Assembly: GCF_900221005.1 (NCBI RefSeq)
Contig: NZ_OBQI01000001.1
Span: 868,001-932,000, forward strand
Length of the DNA stretch: 64,000 nt
From: Blastococcus aggregatus
Lineage (GTDB): Bacteria > Actinomycetota > Actinomycetes > Mycobacteriales > Geodermatophilaceae
Direction of reading: 5' to 3'
In this document: piece by piece, positions 1 to 8,945 of the stretch
How the letters are laid out: each line of letters opens with the position of its first letter
How positions within the stretch are numbered: position 1 is the first letter of the stretch
Made by a program: the position numbers and the translations under genes
Notes under the pieces: model-generated
The model's database searches: none
Told to the model about the DNA's origin: nothing
The model's input: only the letters and a program-made list of their open reading frames with translations

Positions 1-455
1 CGGCGCGGTCCTCGACGGCCGCTTCGTTCCAGACCAGCGAGCCCGGCTCGTTGAACCGCTGGACGCCGGTGTGCTCCCCGGCCTGCCACAGCCCGAAGGC
101 GTTCCCCTGCGGGTCGAGGGCGATGACCATCGTGCCCACGGGCCCGATCTCCATCGGCTCCACGACGACGGTGCCGCCGGCCGCGCGGATGCGCTGCGCC
201 GTGGCCGCGGCGTCGTCCGTGGCGAAGTACGTCGTCCACGAGGGCGGGTCACCCTCGGTCATCAGCGGGCCGAGGCCCGCCACCTGCCGGCCGTCCTTCG
301 CCGCATTCAGGTAGCCGCCGTACTCCGGGTCGCCACCGGACCAGGTCCAGCCCAGCAGCTCGCCGTAGAAAGCCTTCGCGCCGTCGACGTCCGCGGCGCC
401 GTAGTCGATCCAGCACGGGCTGCCGGCGGGCCAGGCGGTGTCTCGAGTGGACATC
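1..455 (-). CDS. VOC family protein (glyoxalase/bleomycin-resistance fold), partial
   Basis: The gene runs off the left edge, so only the N-terminal ~151 residues are visible, beginning MSTRDTAWPAGSPCWIDYG. The pattern ADVDGAKAFYGELLGWTW followed by a GLGPLM segment, the FATDDA strand and a DPQGNAFGLWQ segment is the vicinal-oxygen-chelate fold seen in small actinobacterial glyoxalase-like proteins, usually two tandem modules. A strong GGAGGAGGAA ribosome binding site sits just upstream of the ATG. The substrate cannot be told from sequence; many members of this group have no known reaction. Confidence 0.85.
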
Positions 456-532
456 TCGTTCCTCCTCCTCGGATGTGAGGGAGGTCACGATGCCACCGGG
501 GTCCGACAGGATGCGGCCCCGCCGCCGTCAGA

Positions 533-2515
533 TCAGAAGCGGCCGCCGCCCGACCCGCCGCCGCCGAAGCCGCCACCACCGCCGCCGCCGCCGCCGAAGC
601 CGCCTCCCCCACCGAAGCCGCCACCGCCGCCGCCGAGCCCGCCGGCGAGGATCCCGCCGAGCACCAGGCTGCCGAGGTCGACGCCGCCGCGGCGGTACCC
701 GCCGCGGTAGCCGCCCCCGAAGCCGCCCGGGCCGCCGCCGTAGCCGCCACCCCAGCCCTGCACGTCGTCCTGCGCCCGCTCCAGCGCCGACCGCGCCAGC
801 GAGGTGGCCTGGTGGGCCTCCTGCAGCGCCGCCACCGGCTCGTCGCGGCCCCGGTCCGTCGCGGCGTCGAGGTGCCGCTGCGCCTCGGCCAGGCGGGTGC
901 GCGCCTCGGCGCCCACCGCACCCCGGCGGGTGGCGATGAAGTCGCGAGCCGAGGCGATCTCCGACCGTGCGGTCATCACCGCCTGGTCCAGGGCGGCCGC
1001 TGCCCGGCGCACCTGGGTCTGCTGGTCGCGGGCCACGGCGAGCGCCTGCTCCAGGGCGATGTCGGCCTCCTCGAGCTGCCGCAGCGCGCCCAGCGGGTCC
1101 GGCCGCTCGCCGCCGAGCAGGCCGTCGGCGGTGGTCAGCGCCGCCTCCGCACGGGAGATCTGCGGGCGCAGGCCGCTCCGGTCACCCGACGCCGTCAGCG
1201 CCCGCGCCTCCGCGAGGTCCTTCTCGGTCTCGGCCCGCACCGCGGCGACCCGGCCGCCGGCCGCCGCCAGGTCGTCCCCCAGCCGGCCGACGGCGTCGAG
1301 CAGCGTCGCGGTCTGCGCCACCGCGTCCTCGGCCGCGCGGATGTCGCCCACGGCGGTGCCGGGCTCGGGCGAGGCCAGCGCGGTCCGCGCCTCCTGCACC
1401 TCCTGCTCGGCCGCGGCCAGCCGCGCGCGGGCCTCGGTCACGTTGTCGGCGACCGGGGCGACCGCCGAGGCCGCGAACCGCTGCTGCAGCTGGGCCAGCC
1501 GCTGCTCCTCCTGCGGGATGCGGGCGTGCAGCTCGGCGATCCGCGGCGCGAGCGCGTCCAGCACCTGCGGCGCGGTGTGCTCGAGGTCGCGCAGCTGGGC
1601 GAACGCCGTGGCCTGCTCGTCCAGCCGGGCCGCGGCGGCCTTCGTCAGCGCCAGCATCTCGCCGAGCATCTGGCGGGTCGTCGGCTCGTCCTCCGGCACG
1701 TCGTCGTCCAGCTGCTGGCGCAGCGTGAACGCGCGGGAGAGCTCGTCGCGCGAGGCGGCCAGCGCCTTGTCGAAGCCGGCCACCGCCTGGTCGCCGTACT
1801 GCGAGCGGGCGTAGTCGAGGTCCAGCTGCGAGGTCTTCATCGCCTCGTCCAGCTCCAGCAGCGCGCTGCTCGCCCGGAACTGCAGCTTCTCCGTCGTCTC
1901 GCCCTCGAACGGGTCGACCTTCTCGATCCGCGCCACCGGGGGCAGCGCCGCGCGCTGCTTCTTCCGGCGGTTGCGCATGACCAGGTATCCGCCACCGCCG
2001 AGGACGGCGATGCCGCCCAGCAGGAGCAGCGCGTCCCCGCCGCCGGAACCGCCCTCGCCCGGGGCCTCGCCGGTGCGCAGGATGTCGGCGAACGCGACGA
2101 CGCCGGCCTCCCAGTTCCCGTCGCCGAACTCCGGCTCCACCGACTGCCCCGCGAGCCGGTCGACCTCGTCCGGGGTGAGCTCGGTGCCGTTGGGGAGCAC
2201 GAAGTCGTAGATGCCGTCGTCGACACCCACGGCCAGCATCGCGTCGCCACCGCCGAGCCCGGAGAGCTCGCCGACCTCCAGCATCCAGTCGTCGGAGTCC
2301 ACGCCGTCGAACGAGTCCACGAAGACGACGAACAGCTGGGTGCCGTCCGCGGACTGCAGCTCGTCCAGGGCGGACTCGATCTCCGACTCGCCGCTCAGCA
2401 CGCCCGCCTCGTCGACGATCTGGTCGTCCAGCCGGAAGGGCTCCTCGGCCAGGGCGGGAGCCGCGGCGAGGGAGAGCAGGGCGGATGCGCCCAGGACCAC
2501 GAACAGCCGGCGCAC
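533..2515 (-). CDS. TPM-domain membrane protein with coiled coil and Gly-rich tail
   Basis: 660 residues from a GTG start preceded by AGGAGGTAG. Residues 1-23 are a signal peptide (ASALLSLAAAPALA). Residues ~28-150 match the TPM (TLP18.3/Psb32/MOLO-1) domain, with DDQIVDEAGVLS and a QLFVVFVDSF strand. A single membrane helix (~160-182) is followed by a basic stop-transfer, then ~400 residues of Ala/Glu/Gln-rich predicted coiled coil. The last ~65 residues are almost pure glycine with Phe/Tyr and end GGGSGGGRF. The TPM domain would face outside and the coiled coil inside. TPM proteins are linked to membrane protein quality control; the exact role here is unknown. Confidence 0.88.
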   Translation of the reverse strand: MRRLFVVLGASALLSLAAAPALAEEPFRLDDQIVDEAGVLSGESEIESALDELQSADGTQLFVVFVDSFDGVDSDDWMLEVGELSGLGGGDAMLAVGVDDGIYDFVLPNGTELTPDEVDRLAGQSVEPEFGDGNWEAGVVAFADILRTGEAPGEGGSGGGDALLLLGGIAVLGGGGYLVMRNRRKKQRAALPPVARIEKVDPFEGETTEKLQFRASSALLELDEAMKTSQLDLDYARSQYGDQAVAGFDKALAASRDELSRAFTLRQQLDDDVPEDEPTTRQMLGEMLALTKAAAARLDEQATAFAQLRDLEHTAPQVLDALAPRIAELHARIPQEEQRLAQLQQRFAASAVAPVADNVTEARARLAAAEQEVQEARTALASPEPGTAVGDIRAAEDAVAQTATLLDAVGRLGDDLAAAGGRVAAVRAETEKDLAEARALTASGDRSGLRPQISRAEAALTTADGLLGGERPDPLGALRQLEEADIALEQALAVARDQQTQVRRAAAALDQAVMTARSEIASARDFIATRRGAVGAEARTRLAEAQRHLDAATDRGRDEPVAALQEAHQATSLARSALERAQDDVQGWGGGYGGGPGGFGGGYRGGYRRGGVDLGSLVLGGILAGGLGGGGGGFGGGGGFGGGGGGGGGFGGGGSGGGRF

Positions 2516-2628
2516 GGCTACCTCCTGAGCGATTCGGTACGGGTGATCGACAGTACCGACGGGGAGAGGGGTCCGGCGGTCGCCCTGTGGGTAGGGGCGC
2601 CGGACATCCCGACCACCGAGGAGCCCCC

Positions 2629-3003
2629 GTGCCGGACGACGACCGGATCCCCGCCGCCGAGCTGCCCCCGGGCGCCGTCCGCCGATCGGGCGACTGGGCC
2701 GTGGGCAACCGCGGCCCCGGCCCGGACGGCGAGGACCGCTTCTTCGCGGTCTCCCGCCGCTGCCGCCACCAGCTCGCCGACCTCTCCGAGGGCACGGTGG
2801 ACGCCGACGGCTGCCTGGTCTGCCCCTGGCACCGGAGCCGCTACGACGTGCGCACCGGCGAGATGGTCGAGGGCCCGCGCGGCTTCCTCGGCTACCACGG
2901 CCCGACGCCCGGCTACACGCAGCTGATCCGGCTGATCGGCTCGGTGGCCCGGTTGCGCGTGCGCCGGGCTCGCCGCGACGGCGACGACGTCGTCCTGGAG
3001 TGA
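2629..3003 (+). CDS. Rieske (2Fe-2S) domain protein
   Basis: 124 residues from a GTG start with a CGAGGAG ribosome binding site just upstream. The two metal-binding boxes are visible as CRHQ (about residue 45) and CPWHRSRYD (about residue 66), giving the two Cys and two His ligands of a Rieske 2Fe-2S cluster. There is no signal peptide or membrane helix, so this is a soluble single-domain ferredoxin-like protein of the small actinobacterial kind. No oxygenase or reductase partner lies next to it. It is divergent from the TPM gene and convergent with the Opp operon, separated from the latter by a long palindrome. Confidence 0.88.
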   Translation: MPDDDRIPAAELPPGAVRRSGDWAVGNRGPGPDGEDRFFAVSRRCRHQLADLSEGTVDADGCLVCPWHRSRYDVRTGEMVEGPRGFLGYHGPTPGYTQLIRLIGSVARLRVRRARRDGDDVVLE

Positions 3004-3005
3004 CC

Positions 3006-3068
3006 CAGGCATGGGAAGCGATACACCCGTTCTCGCGCTCGAAACAGGTGCATCGCTTCCCATGCCTG
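3006..3068. terminator. 63-bp palindrome, bidirectional terminator, repeat copy 1
   Basis: Arms 3006-3027 and 3047-3068 pair over 22 positions with a single mismatch around a 19-base loop. It lies between the convergent stops of the Rieske gene and the Opp ATPase gene, so it can end transcription from both sides. There is no U-tract. A second, perfect copy lies at 8872-8934. Confidence 0.7.
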
Positions 3069-3079
3069 AGTGAACGGGG

Positions 3080-4774
3080 TCAGCGGAGGCGGTCCCACTC
3101 GGCGCGGCGGAGCGCCTGCTCGTCGGGGTCCGGCACGGGCAGCGAGGCCAGCAGGCGCTGCGTGTAGGGGTGCTGCGGCGCCCCGAGCACCTGCTCACCG
3201 GTGCCCTCCTCGACCAGCTCGCCCTTGTAGAGCACCGCGATGCGGTCGGCCAGCAGGTCGACGACGGCGAGGTCGTGGCTGATGAACAGGCAGGCGAAGC
3301 CCAGCTCGCGCTGCAGCTCGTCGAACAGCTCGAGCACCCGCTTCTGCACCGACACGTCCAGCGCCGACGTGGGCTCGTCGGCGATCAGCAGCTCGGGATC
3401 CAGAGCCAGCGCGCGGGCGAGGCTGGCCCGCTGCCGCTGCCCGCCGGAGAGCTCGTGCGGGAAGCGGTCGCCGAAGCTCTTCGGCAGCTGCACCGCCTCG
3501 AGCAGCTCGTCCACCCGGCCGCGGGCCTCCTGCGGGTTCTTCGCCCGCTTGTGCACGACCAGCGGCTCGGCGACGGCGTCGGCGATGGTGAGCAGCGGGT
3601 TGAAGCTGGACGCCGGGTCCTGGAAGACGAACCCGATCCGCTCGCGCAGCGGCCGGAACGCCCGCTCCTTCATGCCGTTCATCTCGGCGCCGTGCACGGT
3701 GAGCGAGCCGCCGGTGACCTTGGTCAGCCCGGCGATGGCCCGGCCGATCGTCGTCTTGCCGCTGCCGCTCTCGCCGACCAGCCCGAGCACCTCGCCGGGG
3801 CGGATCGCGAAGCTGACGCCGTCGACGGCGACGAAGTCGGGCCGGCGCAGCCGGCCGGGGTAGACGATCCGCAGGTCGCGGGCCTCCACCACCGGCGTCG
3901 CCTCCTGCCAGCCGGGGGCCCGGGCGCCGGCCCGGTCGGCCGTGCGGGCCCGCCCCTCGCCGAGGCGCGGCACCGAGCCGAGCAGCTGGCGGGTGTACTC
4001 GTCCACCGGCGCGGAGAACAGCGTGCGGACGTCGGCCTGCTCGACGATCCGGCCCTGGTACATGACCGCGACCCGGTCGGCGAGGTCGGCGACGACGCCC
4101 ATGTTGTGCGTGATCAGCACGATCGCGGTGCCGAACTCGTCGCGGCAGCGGCGCAGCAGGTCCAGGATCTCGGCCTGCACGGTGACGTCCAGGGCCGTGG
4201 TGGGCTCGTCGGCGATGATCACGCCGGGATCCAGCGCCAGCGCCTGGGCGATGACGATGCGCTGCTTCTGCCCGCCGGAGAACTGGTGCGGGTAGTGGTC
4301 GACGCGCTCCTCGGGGTCCGGGATGCCCACCCGGCGCATGACGTCGATCGCCTTGGCCCGCGCCTCCTTCTTGCTGTAGTCGCCGTGGGCGCGCAGCCCC
4401 TCGGCGATCTGCCAGCCGACCGGGAACACCGGGTTCAGCGCGGTCGAGGGCTCCTGGAACACCATCGCGGCGTCCCGGCCGCGCACCTCGCCGAGGCCGC
4501 GGCGGGAGAGCGTGACGACGTCGTGGGTCTCCGAGCCGTCCTTGCTGGTCAGCAGGATGGCGCCGCGGGTCAGCGCCGTCTCGGGCAGCAGCCCGAGGAT
4601 GCTGCGGGCGGTGACGGTCTTCCCGCTGCCGCTCTCCCCGACGATCGCCAGCACCTCGCCGGCCCCGACGGTCAGGGACACGTCGCGGACGGCGTCGACG
4701 TCCCCGGCGTCGGTGGCGAAGGTGACCGACAGGTTCTCGATCTCGACGACGTCGCGGGCGGGTGCGGTGGTCAC
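3080..4774 (-). CDS. Dipeptide/oligopeptide ABC transporter, fused OppD-OppF ATPase
   Basis: 564 residues holding two complete ABC ATPase domains. The first has Walker A GESGSGKT, signature FSGGQKQR and Walker B VIIADEP. The second has Walker A GESGSGKT, signature LSGGQRQR and Walker B LLIADEP. Each is followed by the oligopeptide-transporter C-terminal segment (HPYTQRLLAS near the end). This one-chain D-F fusion replaces the usual two ATPases and energises peptide import. The GTG start at 4774 overlaps the stop of the permease gene by GTGA, so a longer reading frame reaching to 5029 is not needed. Last gene of a four-gene operon. Confidence 0.93.
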   Translation of the reverse strand: MTTAPARDVVEIENLSVTFATDAGDVDAVRDVSLTVGAGEVLAIVGESGSGKTVTARSILGLLPETALTRGAILLTSKDGSETHDVVTLSRRGLGEVRGRDAAMVFQEPSTALNPVFPVGWQIAEGLRAHGDYSKKEARAKAIDVMRRVGIPDPEERVDHYPHQFSGGQKQRIVIAQALALDPGVIIADEPTTALDVTVQAEILDLLRRCRDEFGTAIVLITHNMGVVADLADRVAVMYQGRIVEQADVRTLFSAPVDEYTRQLLGSVPRLGEGRARTADRAGARAPGWQEATPVVEARDLRIVYPGRLRRPDFVAVDGVSFAIRPGEVLGLVGESGSGKTTIGRAIAGLTKVTGGSLTVHGAEMNGMKERAFRPLRERIGFVFQDPASSFNPLLTIADAVAEPLVVHKRAKNPQEARGRVDELLEAVQLPKSFGDRFPHELSGGQRQRASLARALALDPELLIADEPTSALDVSVQKRVLELFDELQRELGFACLFISHDLAVVDLLADRIAVLYKGELVEEGTGEQVLGAPQHPYTQRLLASLPVPDPDEQALRRAEWDRLR

Positions 4775-5832
4775 GCGGGCCCCTTTCCGTCCAGGTAGGC
4801 GGTGTCCGCCGACGGGCTGCCGGGCACCACGGAGGTCTCGCCGACGTCGGCCGGCGTGACCGGGCCCCGCCGCCGGGTGCGCAGCCGCGGGTCGGCCAGG
4901 TCGTTGAGGCTCTCGCCCACCAGGGTCAGCCCGAGGACGACGAGCACGATGGCCAGGCCGGGGAACAGCGAGGTCCACCAGATGCCGCTGGTGACGTCGG
5001 ACAGCGACTTCTGCAGGTCGTAGCCCCACTCCGCGGCTGCGGTGGGCTCGATGCCGAAGCCGAGGAAGCCCAGGCCGGCCAGCGTCAGGATCGCCTCGGA
5101 GGCGTTCAGCGTGAGGATCAGCGGCAGCGTGCGCGTGGCGTTGCGGAAGACGTGCCGCGACATGATCCGCCAGTGCGAGGCGCCGATGACGCGGGCGGAC
5201 TCGACGTAGGCCTCGGCCTTGATCCGCACCGTCTCGGCGCGGACCACCCGCAGGTACTGCGGCACGAAGATGACAGTGATCGACAGCGCCGCGGCCATGA
5301 TGCCGCCCCGCAGGCTGGATTCACCGCCGTTGAGCACGATGCCCACGACGATCGCCAGCAGCAGCGACGGGAAGGCGTAGATCGCGTCCGCGACCACCAC
5401 GAGGACGCGGTCGAGCCAGCCGCCGAAGTAGCCGGCGACCAGGCCGAGCAGCACGCCGATCACGATCGACATCAGGACGGCCGCGACGATGACGTACAGC
5501 GCCGTCCGCGTGCCCCAGATGACGCGGGACAGCACGTCGTAGCCGCCGACGGTGGTCCCGAGCCAGTGGTCCGACGACGGCGCCTGCTGGGCACCGAAGG
5601 CACCGGAGGGGTCGCGGAGCTGGCTGTACTCGAAGGGCGCCAGCAGCGGCGCGAAGATCGCCGTCACCAGGAAGATCCCGGTCAGGACCAGGCCGGCGAC
5701 GAGCATGCCGCGCTGCAGGCCGACGCTCTGCCGCAGCTGCCGGATCACCGGCAGGCCGCGCCAGCCGCGCGGCCGGCGACCGGGAGCCGGGACGTCGGCG
5801 GGAGCGTCGACGGCGGTCGTGGAGGTGGCCAT
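4771..5832 (-). CDS. Oligopeptide/dipeptide ABC transporter permease (OppC/DppC type)
   Basis: 353 residues with an N-terminal cytoplasmic tail rich in Pro/Arg, a first membrane helix near residues 45-65, a long outer loop containing HWLGTTVGGYDVLSR (the conserved GTDxxGRDVLSR-like motif of OppC), and five further helices. The EAA loop (ARVIGASHWRIMSRHVFRNA) contacts the ATPase. The start lies 1 base after the stop of the upstream permease, and its stop overlaps the ATPase start, so the three are translated together. The substrate is probably di- or oligopeptides, judged from family alone. Confidence 0.92.
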   Translation of the reverse strand: MATSTTAVDAPADVPAPGRRPRGWRGLPVIRQLRQSVGLQRGMLVAGLVLTGIFLVTAIFAPLLAPFEYSQLRDPSGAFGAQQAPSSDHWLGTTVGGYDVLSRVIWGTRTALYVIVAAVLMSIVIGVLLGLVAGYFGGWLDRVLVVVADAIYAFPSLLLAIVVGIVLNGGESSLRGGIMAAALSITVIFVPQYLRVVRAETVRIKAEAYVESARVIGASHWRIMSRHVFRNATRTLPLILTLNASEAILTLAGLGFLGFGIEPTAAAEWGYDLQKSLSDVTSGIWWTSLFPGLAIVLVVLGLTLVGESLNDLADPRLRTRRRGPVTPADVGETSVVPGSPSADTAYLDGKGPA

Positions 5833-5833
5833 C

Positions 5834-6943
5834 TCAGTACCTCACCCGGGGGTCGATGAGCGCGGCGATGACGTCGACGACGAAGTTGACCAGCGCCACG
5901 ATGACGGCGGCCAGGACGACGATGCCCTGGACGGCGACGAAGTCGCGGGCCTGCAGGTACTCGACCAGCTGGAAGCCCAGGCCCTTCCACTCGAACGTCG
6001 TCTCGGTGAGCACCGCGCCGCCGAGCAGCAGCGCGATCTGCAGGCCGATGACCGTGACGATCGGGATGAGCGCGGGCCGGTAGGCGTGCTTGCGCAGCAG
6101 CCGCCGCTCGCTGACCCCGCGGGAGCGGGCGGCCTCGACGTAGCCGCTGCCGAGGGTGCCGATGACGTTGGTGCGCACCAGCCGCAGGAAGACCCCGGCG
6201 GTGAGCAGGCCGAGCGCGACGGCCGGGAGGACGGCGTGCTCCAGCACGTCCTGGATCACGTCGCCGTCGCCGAGCTTCAGCGCGTCGATCAGGTAGATGC
6301 CGGTGCTGCTGTCCTGCTGCTGCAGCTGGATCTCCGCACCGGTGGAGGCCCGCCCGGCGACGGGCAGCCAGCCGAGGTTCACCGCGAAGACCAGCTTGAG
6401 CAGCAGGCCCGCGAAGAAGACCGGGGTGGCGTAGCAGAGGATCGCGAACACGCGGAGGACGGCGTCGGGCCAGCGGTCGCGCAGGTAGGCGGCGAGCCGG
6501 CCCAGCGGGATGCCGACGGCGAAGGCCACGATCAGCGCGTAGAACGCCAGCTCCAGGGTGGCGGCGCCGAAGGAGGTCAGCATGTCGCTGATCTCGCGGC
6601 CGTCGCTGATCGCCGTCCCGAAGTCACCCTGGACGAGCTGGCCCAGGTACTCCCAGTACTGCACGAGGATCGGCCGGTCGTAGCCGGCCTCGGCGATCCG
6701 CCGGGCGAGCTCCTCGGCCGGGAGCCGGCCGCCCTGCGCGGCGGTGATCGGGTCACCGGTGAGCCGCATGAGGACGAAGACGGTCGTCACCAGGATGAAG
6801 ATCGTCGGGAAGATCAGCAGGAAGCGGACGAGCAGGTAGCTGCCCAGCCCGCCGCTGCGGCGCTGACGAGCCGCCGTGGGTGTGGCGTCGGGAGCCCCGC
6901 CTCCCCCGGTCGGCTCGGTCGTGGTGGTGGTCATCTCTCCCAC
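5834..6943 (-). CDS. Oligopeptide/dipeptide ABC transporter permease (OppB/DppB type)
   Basis: 369 residues. After a Thr-rich cytoplasmic tail comes the OppB-type first helix (LLIFPTIFILVTTVFVLMRL), then a periplasm-like outer loop and five more helices. The EAA motif is present as EAARSRGVSERRLLRKHAYR, and the protein ends DPRVRY as OppB proteins do. Start choice is uncertain: GTG at 6943 or ATG at 6934; the GGGAGAG between them is too close to serve the ATG. A strong hairpin separates it from the binding-protein gene upstream. Confidence 0.92.
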   Translation of the reverse strand: MGEMTTTTTEPTGGGGAPDATPTAARQRRSGGLGSYLLVRFLLIFPTIFILVTTVFVLMRLTGDPITAAQGGRLPAEELARRIAEAGYDRPILVQYWEYLGQLVQGDFGTAISDGREISDMLTSFGAATLELAFYALIVAFAVGIPLGRLAAYLRDRWPDAVLRVFAILCYATPVFFAGLLLKLVFAVNLGWLPVAGRASTGAEIQLQQQDSSTGIYLIDALKLGDGDVIQDVLEHAVLPAVALGLLTAGVFLRLVRTNVIGTLGSGYVEAARSRGVSERRLLRKHAYRPALIPIVTVIGLQIALLLGGAVLTETTFEWKGLGFQLVEYLQARDFVAVQGIVVLAAVIVALVNFVVDVIAALIDPRVRY

Positions 6944-6970
6944 TCGTTCATCGGGCCCTCACACGGCAGA

Positions 6971-7005
6971 CCCCGGGTGATCCGCTCGCGGCGGGTCACC
7001 CGGGG
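6971..7005 (-). terminator. Intra-operon hairpin between oppA and oppB
   Basis: CCCCGGGTGA (6971-6980) pairs perfectly with TCACCCGGGG (6996-7005) over 10 bases. It lies between the binding-protein stop (7038) and the permease start (6943). Such hairpins commonly act as partial terminators or 3' stabilisers that let the binding protein be made in excess over the permeases. Confidence 0.6.
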
Positions 7006-7037
7006 CCGTGGTGCCTACAGTCTCCCAGCTGGTGGGA

Positions 7038-8684
7038 TCAGCCCTTGCTGAGGGCTCCGTAGCGGAACTTGAAGGACGCGTCGAGCGTGTCCTCCGCGCC
7101 CTCGACGTCGGAGCCGACGACGGCGACCTGAGCACCCTGCAGGTAGGGCAGCGTGGACAGGTCGTCCGCGACGAGGTCCTGGATCTGCTCGATCATGCCC
7201 TGGCGCTCGGTGGCGTCAGCGGTGCTCGCCTGCGCCAGGATCATGTCGTTGACCTGCTGGTTCTCGTAGTGGTTGCTGAGGAAGTTCTCCAGCAGGAAGA
7301 ACGGCGTCAGGTAGTTGTCCGCGTCCGAGTAGTCCGGGAACCAGCCGAGCTGGTAGGCCGGGTAGGCGTCCGCGGTGCGCTGCTCCGAGTACTGGGTCCA
7401 CTCGGTGGTCTGCAGGTTGACCGTGAACAGGCCGTCCGCCTCGAGCTGGTCCTTGATCAGCGCGTACTCGTCGGCCGAGGACGGGCCGTAGTGGTCGTTC
7501 GAGTACTGCAGGTTCAGCTCGACCGGGGTGGTCACGCCGGCCGCCTCGAGGCGGGCCTTCGCGGCCGTGGCGTCGGGGCCGCCCTCGCCGTCGCCGTACT
7601 TCTCCAGCAGGGGCTCGACCGCACCGGTCAGGCCCTCGGGGACGTGGGAGTACAGCGGGGTGTAGGTGCCCTTGTAGACCTGCTCCGCGATCTCCTCGCG
7701 GTCGATCAGGTCGGCAGCCGCCTGACGGACGGCGGCAGCCTTGAGCGGGTCGGCCTCGGGCGTCGTGGCGCCGAACGGCTGGGTGTTGAAGTTGAACGTG
7801 ATGTAGCGGATCTCGCCGCCGGGGCCGTCGACGACCTTGACCTCGTCGTTGCCGCGCAGGTCCTCGATGTCGGTCGCGGTCAGGCTGCGCCACGCGACGT
7901 CGATGTTGCCCTGCTGGATGTCCAGCTTCAGATTCGAGGCCTCGGCGTAGTACTTGACGTTGACCTGCTCGGTCTTCGCCTCGCCCAGCACACCCTCGTA
8001 GTCCGGGTAGGCCTCGTAGGAGATCAGGTTGTTCTGGTCGTAGTTCGTGATGACGTACTGGCCGTGGAAGGCCTCGCCGTCGACGATCTCCTGGTCCGGG
8101 GTGATCGCGTCGGCCGAGAAGACGTCCTCGTCCACGATCGGGCCCGCCGGGCTGGAGAGGATCTGCGGGAAGACCTGGTCGTTCTCGGTCTTCAGGTTGA
8201 ACACGACCGTGGTGTCGTCCGGCGTCTCGACGCTGTCGAGGTTGTAGAGCAGCGAGGACGGGCCGTTCTCGTCCGCGATCGCCAGCTGGCGGTCGAACGT
8301 GAACTTGACGTCGGAGCTGGTCAGGTCGTTGCCGTTGGCCCACTTCAGGCCCGGCTTCAGGGTGACCGTGTACTGGGTCGGCGAGGTGAACTCGGCCGAC
8401 TCGGCGATGTCGGGCTCGACGTCCGGGCTGCCGTACGGGGTGTTCAGCAGGAACGGGTAGATCTGGTTCATGACCGCGAACGAGCCGTTGTCGTAGGAAC
8501 CGGCCGGGTCGAGGAAGGTGATCTTGTCGGTCGTGCCGATGGTCAGGGCACCGCCGCTGCTGCTGCCGCCCTCGGAGCCGCCGTTGTCACCGTCGTCGCC
8601 GCCGCACGCGCTCAGCAGGAGAGCCGTCACAGCGACGCCCGCCGTGGCGACCATGCGCCGACGGCTGCTCGATCCGGAGATCAT
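7038..8684 (-). CDS. Oligopeptide ABC transporter substrate-binding lipoprotein (SBP_bac_5)
   Basis: 548 residues from ATG 8684, preceded by GAGG at good spacing; a longer frame to 8750 adds only non-family residues. The N-terminus MISGSSSRRRMVATAGVAV leads to a lipobox LLSAC, so Cys is the lipid anchor. The body is a class C (SBP_bac_5) binding protein of the peptide/nickel family, with the WANGNDLTSSDVKFTFDR motif near residue 105. It captures the substrate outside the membrane and hands it to the permeases encoded downstream. First gene of the operon. Confidence 0.93.
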   Translation of the reverse strand: MISGSSSRRRMVATAGVAVTALLLSACGGDDGDNGGSEGGSSSGGALTIGTTDKITFLDPAGSYDNGSFAVMNQIYPFLLNTPYGSPDVEPDIAESAEFTSPTQYTVTLKPGLKWANGNDLTSSDVKFTFDRQLAIADENGPSSLLYNLDSVETPDDTTVVFNLKTENDQVFPQILSSPAGPIVDEDVFSADAITPDQEIVDGEAFHGQYVITNYDQNNLISYEAYPDYEGVLGEAKTEQVNVKYYAEASNLKLDIQQGNIDVAWRSLTATDIEDLRGNDEVKVVDGPGGEIRYITFNFNTQPFGATTPEADPLKAAAVRQAAADLIDREEIAEQVYKGTYTPLYSHVPEGLTGAVEPLLEKYGDGEGGPDATAAKARLEAAGVTTPVELNLQYSNDHYGPSSADEYALIKDQLEADGLFTVNLQTTEWTQYSEQRTADAYPAYQLGWFPDYSDADNYLTPFFLLENFLSNHYENQQVNDMILAQASTADATERQGMIEQIQDLVADDLSTLPYLQGAQVAVVGSDVEGAEDTLDASFKFRYGALSKG

Positions 8685-8871
8685 CCGATACCTCGTCTTC
8701 GTCGAAATGCGGTCCGGGATGCGCGCACAGGCGACACCGCGGCCCACCACAGGACAGTGGATGAAGTAGGTGTAACACGCGGTTCCCGCCGCAAGGAATC
8801 TTGCTCCGACACCGTTATGACGTCGTGACTGCAGCAGGAGGCCCGGGCACGCGGACGTCGTCCGCCGATCG

Positions 8872-8934
8872 CAGGCATGGGAAGCGATGCACCCGTTCCG
8901 AGCCGCAGAACAGGTGCATCGCTTCCCATGCCTG
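8872..8934. terminator. 63-bp palindrome, terminator of metQ, repeat copy 2
   Basis: Arms 8872-8893 and 8913-8934 pair perfectly over 22 bases around a 19-base loop. The arms match those at 3006-3068 except for one base. The element starts 12 bases after the metQ stop codon on the minus strand and lies upstream of the Opp operon promoter region. It has no U-tract. Confidence 0.7.
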
Positions 8935-8945
8935 GGTGGCGGGGG

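Noticed and set aside
540-640. Short GCC/GGC repeats like a microsatellite or CRISPR-like array
   Set aside because: These encode the Gly-rich tail of the TPM protein. Repeats are of varying length and lack spacers.
812-2926. A plus-strand open frame of 704 codons opposite the TPM gene
   Set aside because: It has Arg/Leu/Gly-rich text without any recognisable domain, no ribosome binding site, and lies entirely antisense to a clear TPM-domain gene and into the Rieske gene.
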